Source of the DNA: Anaerolineae bacterium
GTDB taxonomy: Bacteria > Chloroflexota > Anaerolineae > Aggregatilineales > Phototrophicaceae
Assembly (NCBI GenBank): GCA_019912905.1
Contig: JAIOHO010000604.1
Span: forward strand, 1-12,333
Reading direction: 5' to 3'
Length of the DNA: 12,333 bases
A program made the position numbers and the translations under genes. Below are positions 7,979 through 12,333 of the stretch, one piece after another. Every line of letters begins with the position of its first letter. The first letter of the stretch is position 1. Under the pieces are notes generated by a model. It was not told the DNA's origin. It was given only the letters and a program-made list of their open reading frames with translations, and ran no database searches.

Positions 7979-8536
7979 TCAGGCTCGGGGTGGCAGCCTG
8001 CCGACATTATAACCCAGACTGACGAGGGCCTGGTTGACGGCCTCATCGACCGTCGAATCGGCAGCGAACCGGCGGCTGTCATCCCCCAACAGTGCCAGCA
8101 AGGGACCAATGGCACGCGCATCGCCCAACTGCCGCAGCGCCAGCACCGCACTGCGCCTCACTTCCACTTCACCGGAGGCCAGGGCGTGGGCAAGAACATC
8201 GAACTGATCATCACCCAACCGGGTGAGCGCAAAAGCCGCCCAGATCACCAGCTGCGGATGCGACTCTTTGAGGAGTGGACGCAGGTAGGGGATTGCCCCC
8301 GGGTCGCCAATGGTCCCCAGCGCGTTGGCGGCGGCCCCACGCACCCCTACATGATCATCGCCCAATGCGTCGATCAGCGGTTCGATCGCCCGTGCATCGC
8401 CGGTCTGACCTAACAGATAAGCGACAAACTGGCGAATCTGGGAATCGGTCGATTCGTGAAGCAGGCGGATCGCGCCTTCAATATCGGGTTCGGTCTGAGA
8501 TTCGTCGGGTTTGCCGGATGGCATGGCGGTGGGCAT
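7979..8536 (-). CDS. HEAT-repeat (PBS-lyase-like) protein
   Basis: The product has 185 residues. After a polar lead of about 16 residues it is built of about four to five alpha-helical HEAT-like repeats of roughly 31 residues. The repeat signature 'LG..GD..AI..L...L.D....VR..AA.ALG' is clear at LLGQTGDARAIEPLIDAL, ALGTIGDPGAIPYLRPLL and LRQLGDARAIGPLLALLGDD. There is no catalytic motif, signal peptide or membrane helix, so it is a cytoplasmic binding scaffold. Despite the family name, no phycobilin function is implied. It lies downstream of the TrpC-like gene: that gene's stop occupies 8541-8543, leaving four bases before the ATG at 8536. A second ATG at 8524 has a better-placed AAGGA (8536-8540, 11 bases upstream) and may be the true start. 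The spacing suggests coupled translation and a shared role with the TrpC-like protein; the partner is unknown. Confidence 0.85.
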   Translation of the reverse strand: MPTAMPSGKPDESQTEPDIEGAIRLLHESTDSQIRQFVAYLLGQTGDARAIEPLIDALGDDHVGVRGAAANALGTIGDPGAIPYLRPLLKESHPQLVIWAAFALTRLGDDQFDVLAHALASGEVEVRRSAVLALRQLGDARAIGPLLALLGDDSRRFAADSTVDEAVNQALVSLGYNVGRLPPRA

Positions 8537-8540
8537 CCTT

Positions 8541-9344
8541 TCAGCCGCTCTTAATGGCATCGCGCAAACTATCCGCGCTCCCGGCGATCTCCAGCAGTTG
8601 TTCGCTGACCATGATCGCATCCACGTCGAGGCGCGCGACGGCGGCGACGTGCTCCATCGTTTTCAGATTCTCGCTGATCATGACGCGGATGTGGCTGGGA
8701 ATCATGTCCCGCATCTGGCGCGTCAGGGCCAGATCCAGCTCGATCTCCGGCGTAAGCGGATTGTCCGTGCTCAACGAGATCACGTGCGGGCTGAGGCTGA
8801 TGGCATAATGCAGTTGGTCGGCATTATGCACCTGGACGATGGCCGTCATCAGGTTGCGCTGGGTCGCGGAAATCATGCGGCGTAAGGTGGTGTTGTCGAG
8901 CACCGCGCCTGACAGAAGCAGCGCCGAGGCTCCCGCCGCCCGCGCTTCGACAATCTCGTATTCATCAAGCACATAATCCTGGCTGATCAACGGCTTGTCG
9001 ATGGCGCTGGCGACGAACATCAGATCATCCAGCCCATCTTCATAGATGATCTGATCGGTGAACAGAGCGACCGCATCGACAGACCGATGCACATAACGCA
9101 GCGCCGTTCCGACCGGGTCATAAACGACATGGCCGTTCGATTCCAGATTGTGCTTTACCTGTCCAATAATCACCAGCGGTTCGTCGTCATCGGCCACCGT
9201 AGACAGCAGCGGGCTGGGACGTTTTTGCATGCTGGCGAGCGCGCGAACGGCTTCGAGCGGAGTCTTTTTTTTACGCTGCGCCAGGTAATAACGCTTGGCA
9301 GCGATAATCGTATTCAGTTGAGCCGTTAACTTTTTCGTCGTCAT
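8541..9344 (-). CDS. TrpC-fold protein with degenerate active site (IGPS-like, probably not an enzyme of tryptophan synthesis)
   Basis: The 267-residue product follows the layout of indole-3-glycerol phosphate synthase, a TIM-barrel enzyme of about 255-270 residues. The framework is visible in KPLISQDYVLDEYEIVEARAAGASALLL (117-144), IVQVHNADQLHYAI and VDAIMVSEQLLE. The catalytic positions are changed. By my alignment by eye to the family, the Glu of AEVK is Gln62, the general-acid Lys of RKDF is Gln122, the Glu of VEVH is Gln171, and the Asn of GINNR is Ser192. The SPSKG loop reads NLESNG and the phosphate-binding Gly of VGE is Ser. The Lys of the first motif (Lys64) and a Glu in ISEN (Glu225) remain. 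A regulatory or ligand-binding role is inference. The ATG at 9344 is chosen because the TATAAT at 9374-9379 puts transcription start near 9367, almost on the in-frame GTG at 9365; a leaderless start at that GTG cannot be excluded. The HEAT-repeat gene follows within a few bases. Confidence 0.8.
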   Translation of the reverse strand: MTTKKLTAQLNTIIAAKRYYLAQRKKKTPLEAVRALASMQKRPSPLLSTVADDDEPLVIIGQVKHNLESNGHVVYDPVGTALRYVHRSVDAVALFTDQIIYEDGLDDLMFVASAIDKPLISQDYVLDEYEIVEARAAGASALLLSGAVLDNTTLRRMISATQRNLMTAIVQVHNADQLHYAISLSPHVISLSTDNPLTPEIELDLALTRQMRDMIPSHIRVMISENLKTMEHVAAVARLDVDAIMVSEQLLEIAGSADSLRDAIKSG

Positions 9345-9373
9345 CGAGTCGTCCAGCTTCAGCACGCATACTC

Positions 9374-9379
9374 ATTATA
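9374..9379 (-). promoter_or_regulatory. -10 box (TATAAT) of the TrpC-like/HEAT/VWA run
   Basis: A perfect TATAAT on the minus strand lies 30 bases before the ATG at 9344. No good -35 hexamer sits at 16-18 bases (CTCATT at 17), so the promoter may depend on an activator or another sigma factor. It is the only clear promoter found for this gene run. Confidence 0.5.
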
Positions 9380-9415
9380 GTCGCATCCACTCATCCAATG
9401 AGCGTCATTTTGTTA

Positions 9416-9454
9416 ACAATTGTTCGTGTCCCCGCCTCCCCATGAACAAATTGT
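9416..9454. repeat. Imperfect inverted repeat in the divergent intergenic region
   Basis: ACAATTGTTC (9416-9425) and GAACAAATTGT (9444-9454) are inverted copies that differ by one extra base, separated by 18 bases. The left arm is itself inside a ten-base palindrome, AACAATTGTT (9415-9424). It lies between the promoters of the TrpC-like gene and gatC, upstream of both -10 boxes, where a regulator of both could bind. Binding is inference. Confidence 0.55.
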
Positions 9455-9486
9455 AGGGATGCGTTGGTTTTTTGTTTGATTCGCGG

Positions 9487-9495
9487 TGTTATAAT
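9487..9495 (+). promoter_or_regulatory. Extended -10 promoter of gatC
   Basis: TGTTATAAT combines a perfect TATAAT (9490-9495) with the TG of an extended -10 box (9487-9488), which can compensate for the poor -35 region upstream. Transcription would start near 9502, giving a leader of about 94 bases before the gatC start. Confidence 0.65.
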
Positions 9496-9504
9496 CGGAA
9501 CATG

Positions 9505-9541
9505 AACAGGCGGCGTCTTCATCACGACCACGCCGCCTGTT
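9505..9541 (+). promoter_or_regulatory. Strong hairpin at the 5' end of the gatC leader
   Basis: AACAGGCGGCGT (9505-9516) pairs perfectly with ACGCCGCCTGTT (9530-9541), a 12-bp GC-rich stem with a 13-base loop, followed by two more T. If transcription starts near 9502 the RNA begins almost directly with this hairpin. It could stabilise the message or act as an attenuator; as a terminator it has only a four-base T-run counting the stem end. Confidence 0.6.
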
Positions 9542-9595
9542 TTGAAGCGATGTTCGGGATAAATCAAATGGGTTCGACCCGCGAAGGATACCGCC

Positions 9596-9889
9596 GTGGA
9601 ACTGACCAAGGAAGAAGTGCACAGCATTGCGGAACTGGCAAAGCTTGATCTGACAGAAGATGAACTCACGCTGTACGCCGGACAGTTATCGGAAGTCTTC
9701 GATTACTTCCAGCGCCTTCAGGAACTGGACACCTCGCACATCGAACCGACGGCCTCGGTGCTGCCGCTCAAAAACGTGCTGCGACCGGACGTCAGCAGCA
9801 GTCCCCTGCCCCCGGAACAGGCCATAGCCAATGCCCCGGACGCAGAGGCGCATCAATTCCGTGTCAGCGCCGTGCTCGACGAGGAATGA
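9596..9889 (+). CDS. gatC: Asp-tRNA(Asn)/Glu-tRNA(Gln) amidotransferase subunit C
   Basis: GatC is the small belt-like subunit of the GatCAB complex. That complex converts Glu-tRNA(Gln) to Gln-tRNA(Gln) (and Asp-tRNA(Asn) to Asn-tRNA(Asn)) in bacteria lacking the direct synthetases. The 97-residue product has the standard length and order: an N-terminal helix pair with VHSIAELAKLDLTEDEL (8-24) and FDYFQRLQELDTSHIEPTA (35-53), then VLRPDV (61-66) and the C-terminal FRVSAVLDEE (88-97). The start is GTG at 9596, with AAGGA (9584-9588) seven bases upstream. No gatA or gatB is present beside it; the next gene downstream is unrelated and has its own promoter, so gatC seems to be transcribed alone and its partners must lie elsewhere. 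Confidence 0.95.
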   Translation: MELTKEEVHSIAELAKLDLTEDELTLYAGQLSEVFDYFQRLQELDTSHIEPTASVLPLKNVLRPDVSSSPLPPEQAIANAPDAEAHQFRVSAVLDEE

Positions 9890-9911
9890 TTCACGCCAAC
9901 GTGATCATGTT

Positions 9912-9940
9912 TTGCAAAAGAGGTTCAGCCGTTCTACAAT
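9912..9940 (+). promoter_or_regulatory. Promoter of the two-helix membrane protein gene
   Basis: TTGCAA (9912-9917) and TACAAT (9935-9940) are 17 bases apart, matching the consensus at four and five of six positions. Transcription would start near 9947, about 64 bases before the ATG at 10011. Confidence 0.6.
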
Positions 9941-10010
9941 TTCGTAGGGATCAATCGGGGTCATTTTCGTTTAAAATAGATTTTGCACATGCCACCTTTG
10001 CGATGGTGCA

Positions 10011-10796
10011 ATGACCAACGTCACACGTGCCCTTCATAAACCGAAACTGCTGCTCGAAATCGTCGTCCGGCGCAGGCCGCATCTTCGGCGCTTTAGCCTG
10101 CTGCTGCTGCTGATTCTCGTCAGTGCAGCCGCCTGGTTTGCGCTGGAACAAGCTGGTCTGCGGGCTGACCTGAACGTGGATGGCCGCGCGCTCGAAATCG
10201 GCAAGCTGGTCGCCGCGCTCATCATCCTGCTGGCGAGCATTCGAGCGGTCATCAACCTGGTGCGCTGGCGGACGCATCCTGACGAAATGCTGCGCTTCTT
10301 CAACCGGGGCTTTAGCAGGGAACGCGGCGGCGAAAAAGTGCTGTATGCCTGGGATAAGCTCCAGAGTTTCCGTGAAGCCAATCATGGAATTTACCTGGGC
10401 CAGCGGCCCGTGGTTCAGTGGGGAGCCTTAACGCTGACTATGAGCGACCAGCGTGTGTTCAAACTGCGCCCGCGACATGGAGACCTGCGCAAGGTGGCAA
10501 AGGTGATTCGCCCATTCGCCGCCGAAATCACCGGCATTCGCATGGGCCGCCAACTGCGTCAGGAGACGCCGGTGCGCGTCCACCCGGCCATAGTGGTCTG
10601 GCCCGGCGGGTTGCAGGTGAAGAAGAACGAATATCCCTGGAAAGACCTCAGCGTTGCCGTCCGGGGCAGTCAGCTCGTAATCCGTGCCAGGCAGCAGGGC
10701 AAGGTCCGCACGGTCGGTCGTTTCGCCACTTCACGGGTCGAAAACCTGGGCGGGTTTATGGAACTCGCCACCACGACCATCCGCAATCATCGCTAG
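10011..10796 (+). CDS. Membrane protein with two N-terminal helices and a cytosolic beta-rich domain
   Basis: I do not recognise this gene with certainty. The 261-residue product has a basic N-terminus (KPKLLLEIVVRRRPHLRR), a membrane helix at about 28-46, a short loop, and a second helix at about 62-84 followed by RWR. By the positive-inside rule both ends are cytosolic. The rest (90-261) is beta-rich and looks like two similar halves. One is around GGEKVLYAWDKLQSFRE (106-122) and the other around PGGLQVKKNEYPWKDLSVAV (198-217). This pattern of a strand, a charged turn, 'W+DL' and another strand resembles bacterial PH-like domains in small membrane proteins. That resemblance is an impression from the pattern, not a proven assignment. 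The ATG at 10011 has no clear Shine-Dalgarno sequence and its first base lies in a possible hairpin. The stop is immediately next to the stop of the convergent gene. Confidence 0.82.
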   Translation: MTNVTRALHKPKLLLEIVVRRRPHLRRFSLLLLLILVSAAAWFALEQAGLRADLNVDGRALEIGKLVAALIILLASIRAVINLVRWRTHPDEMLRFFNRGFSRERGGEKVLYAWDKLQSFREANHGIYLGQRPVVQWGALTLTMSDQRVFKLRPRHGDLRKVAKVIRPFAAEITGIRMGRQLRQETPVRVHPAIVVWPGGLQVKKNEYPWKDLSVAVRGSQLVIRARQQGKVRTVGRFATSRVENLGGFMELATTTIRNHR

Positions 10797-11267
10797 TCAC
10801 TGGCTGCGCGCCTGGCGCTCGACCGGTTCATAGTGAGCCGCGAAGCGCTCGGCTTTCTGCGGCCACAACTCCCCATTCGAGCCAATGCACAGAAAATCGC
10901 CTGCCTGAGCGGTGACATCCCCTTCCAGGGTATGAATCACGCGCGGGCGTCTCATGCGTCTGGCCCAGGTGATCTGATGTTTGCGGAAGGGTCGAAAGCC
11001 GTGATGCAGCAGGCGTTTTTGAAACGTGTCCTGACTGGCAGCGGTGCGCTGGACTGGCGCGTAGGTGCGTTCGAAAACGTCCCGCGCAACAATCCACCGA
11101 CCCCCGTCCGCGTGACTCACACATGCATAATCGCCCGGCTGCCCGTGAATGATCTCGCCATTGTCCATCTGCACACGAAAACGGGTGCGCATCTGCTTGG
11201 CATAGGTGATGGTCTTTTTTCGATAGGGAAGGAATCCCCGCGCCATCAACTGATCTGGACTGAGCAT
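10797..11267 (-). CDS. Small protein of two tandem domain copies, function unknown
   Basis: The 156-residue product is an internal duplication. Copy one (about 5-72) and copy two (about 80-149) align over their whole length: GFLPYRKKTITYAKQMR against GFRPFRKHQITWARRMR, PGDYACV against AGDFLCI, and FERTYAPV against FAAHYEPV. Each copy ends in a 'GD[YF]..[VI]...G..W........F...Y.PV' pattern seen in many small hypothetical and phage-associated proteins, usually as a single copy. There is no signal peptide, membrane helix or catalytic motif. It is basic and could bind nucleic acid, but that is a guess. The ATG at 11267 is supported by GGAGGG (11273-11278) five bases upstream; the frame runs open further upstream without a comparable site. 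The gene is convergent with the membrane protein gene with no gap between stops, and divergent from the metal ATPase gene. Confidence 0.8.
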   Translation of the reverse strand: MLSPDQLMARGFLPYRKKTITYAKQMRTRFRVQMDNGEIIHGQPGDYACVSHADGGRWIVARDVFERTYAPVQRTAASQDTFQKRLLHHGFRPFRKHQITWARRMRRPRVIHTLEGDVTAQAGDFLCIGSNGELWPQKAERFAAHYEPVERQARSQ

Positions 11268-11313
11268 AATGTCCCTCCAACTGGCCGCCGGCAAATTCAC
11301 CGCGCAGCGCACA

Positions 11314-11337
11314 TTGCCTTAAGGCAAGTATAAGGCA
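11314..11337 (-). promoter_or_regulatory. Palindromic operator-like site at the promoter of the duplicated-domain gene
   Basis: TTGCCTTAAGGCAA (11314-11327) is a perfect 14-base palindrome. A further half-site, TAAGGCA, repeats at 11331-11337, exactly 11 bases from the copy at 11320-11326, one helical turn. On the minus strand TATACT (11327-11332) makes a -10 box between them, so a protein bound here would cover the transcription start. No -35 box is evident. Confidence 0.55.
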
Positions 11338-11475
11338 GAACAAAGATTATGGTCCCCTATTCATTTGGGGTATCCATCTGTTAGCGAGGCCAATTCCCCG
11401 CGAACAGACTCTTCGGGACAGTGCAGCGGGTGCGGGATCACCTTTTCTGAGCCATCTTTGCAGGTTGAAGAATGA
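11338..11475. other. Intergenic stretch without recognisable features
   Basis: No gene with a ribosome binding site, no RNA gene and no repeat stands out here. A minus-strand open frame crosses it but overlaps the start of the ATPase gene and shows no protein-like character. Short GC-rich pairings (CCCC with GGGG around 11354-11370) are too weak to name. Confidence 0.5.
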
Positions 11476-11504
11476 TTGACATCCACTCAGATTTAGATTA
11501 ATAT
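11476..11504 (+). promoter_or_regulatory. Promoter of the metal-transporting ATPase gene
   Basis: A perfect -35 box, TTGACA (11476-11481), is followed after 17 bases by TAATAT (11499-11504), four of six matches. TATAAA at 11502-11507 is an alternative at 20 bases. Transcription would start near 11511. Confidence 0.6.
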
Positions 11505-11506
11505 AA

Positions 11507-11534
11507 AAACATATGCATGATCGCTCATATATTT
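11507..11534. promoter_or_regulatory. Operator-like imperfect palindrome at the ATPase promoter
   Basis: ATATG (11511-11515) and CATAT (11526-11530) are inverted around a GATC centre, with AAA (11507-11509) and TTT (11532-11534) as outer pairs; 20 of 28 positions are symmetric. It covers the expected transcription start. The size and AT-rich arms resemble operators of ArsR/SmtB-type metal sensors, which often control such ATPases; the match is by form only. Confidence 0.45.
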
Positions 11535-11552
11535 GAGATTTGGTATCAACAC

Positions 11553-12333
11553 ATGACGACATTCCCCCGAACCTACAAAGTGGGCAATATGGACTGCGCG
11601 CACTGTGCACTGGAAGTCGAAACTGGCGTCCGCAAGCTAGACGGCGTGCAGGATGTGCGCGTTGATTTCGCCAGCGGGCAGATGATTCTGAACGGCGATG
11701 TGCCCTACGACACGCTCAGACAGCGGGTGGAAGCACTCGGCAAGACGCTGGAAAACCCGGCACAGCCTGCCGCAGACAGCCTGCCCAAGCGCGGGGGGGT
11801 GCTCGGCTTTGTGGATTACCTGCTGGCTCGGCGCGAAACGCAGCTGGCGCTGATCGGCGGCGCGGGGATTGTGCTGACGCTGCTGGCATCCCTGCTGTTT
11901 CCGATCGACGGGCGGGTGATCGGTGCCGCCTACACGGTCTTTATGCTGATCACCGTTTACCCGATTGCCCGGAGCGGCCTCAACACGCTGCGCATCAATC
12001 ACGAGTTCGGTATCAACCTGCTCATGACCATCGCCGCCGTCGGCGCGATCGTGATTGGTGAATATCTGGAAAGCGCGACGGTGATTTTTCTGTTCGCCGT
12101 AGGCGAGGCGCTGGAAGGTTACACCGCGGACCGCGCGCGCCACAGCCTGCGCAGCCTGCTCGAACTGACCCCGCCGCGTGCCATTCGGCTCCATAACGGC
12201 CATGAAGAGACCGTTCCAGTCGAGGCGCTCCACATCGATGACACGATTCTGGTGAAGCCGGGCGAACGCATCCCCATGGATGGCGAAGTTCTGACCGGCA
12301 CCAGCAGCGCCAATCAAGCCCCCATCACCGGTG
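11553..12333 (+). CDS. Heavy-metal-translocating P1B-type ATPase, partial (C-terminus off the right edge)
   Basis: This pump exports or moves metal ions across the membrane at the cost of ATP. The first 260 residues are visible. An N-terminal HMA domain (about 7-65) carries the metal-binding motif NMDCAHC with Cys15 and Cys18. Hydrophobic segments follow at about 97-116, 118-131, 154-170 and 173-188; LNTLRINHEFGINLLMTIAAVGAIVIGEYLE is typical of the Zn/Cd/Pb (CadA/ZntA) branch. The actuator domain begins after about 190 and ends at the edge inside its phosphatase motif (APITG, normally continuing ES). The DKTG site and the CPC/SPC metal motif lie beyond the window, so metal specificity cannot be settled. 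The ATG at 11553 is the likely start, though no strong ribosome binding site precedes it; an in-frame ATG at 11517 would add 12 residues but overlaps the palindrome. Confidence 0.93.
   Translation, partial: MTTFPRTYKVGNMDCAHCALEVETGVRKLDGVQDVRVDFASGQMILNGDVPYDTLRQRVEALGKTLENPAQPAADSLPKRGGVLGFVDYLLARRETQLALIGGAGIVLTLLASLLFPIDGRVIGAAYTVFMLITVYPIARSGLNTLRINHEFGINLLMTIAAVGAIVIGEYLESATVIFLFAVGEALEGYTADRARHSLRSLLELTPPRAIRLHNGHEETVPVEALHIDDTILVKPGERIPMDGEVLTGTSSANQAPITG

Noticed and set aside
11338..11475. Possible structured RNA or tRNA in the gap before the ATPase gene
   Set aside because: Neither strand gives a cloverleaf or a TTCGA-type T-loop with a matching acceptor stem, and no known riboswitch core was recognised.
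11347..11610. Minus-strand open frame of 87 codons in the intergenic region
   Set aside because: It overlaps the ATPase promoter and start, has no ribosome binding site and a composition unlike the neighbouring genes.
11637..12317. Minus-strand open frame of 226 codons
   Set aside because: It is fully antisense to the P-type ATPase, whose domains are unmistakable. The translation has no recognisable motif.

Overview
The window looks like bacterial chromosome, dense and GC-rich with sigma-70-like promoters. The best guess is a member of the Chloroflexota. That rests on the style of the large surface protein (von Willebrand A head, Ig-like repeats, a long Ala/Thr/Gln/Asp stalk with ATADAQAT-type segments, a C-terminal membrane anchor) and on the mix of housekeeping genes. 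It is an inference, not something the sequence proves. No tRNA, rRNA, CRISPR array, insertion sequence or phage module was seen, and most of the window reads as ordinary chromosome.

Layout. (1) Positions 1-1530, minus: a secreted protein with an FG-GAP-like motif, running off the left edge. (2) 1779-2477, plus: protein-L-isoaspartate O-methyltransferase with a good promoter. It meets, tail to tail, a class I SAM methyltransferase (2474-3340, minus); both stop codons lie in one CTAG palindrome. (3) 3495-4427, plus: a PLP-dependent threonine/serine dehydratase, followed by two hairpins that separate it from the next, converging gene. (4) 4546-9344, minus, transcribed right to left: a protein with the fold of indole-3-glycerol phosphate synthase (TrpC) but altered active-site residues, then a small HEAT-repeat protein only a few bases downstream, then the 1102-residue VWA surface protein. 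(5) 9345-9595: a divergent intergenic region with two perfect TATAAT boxes, an imperfect inverted repeat and a 12-bp hairpin. (6) 9596-9889, plus: gatC. (7) 10011-10796, plus: a two-helix membrane protein with a cytosolic beta-rich domain. (8) 10797-11267, minus: a small protein made of two tandem copies of one domain, with a palindrome at its promoter. (9) 11553 to the right edge, plus: a heavy-metal P1B-type ATPase with an N-terminal metal-binding domain and an operator-like palindrome at its promoter.

How the genes relate. Most are single-gene housekeeping units: protein repair, amino-acid catabolism, the amidotransferase subunit for Gln-tRNA/Asn-tRNA formation, and metal efflux. The least ordinary part is the TrpC-like/HEAT/VWA run. 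The first two genes are close enough for coupled translation; the VWA gene follows after 124 bases and may share the transcript. In the TrpC-like protein three catalytic positions read as Gln and the phosphate site is degraded, so it is probably not a tryptophan enzyme. No recognised defence or mobile system was found.
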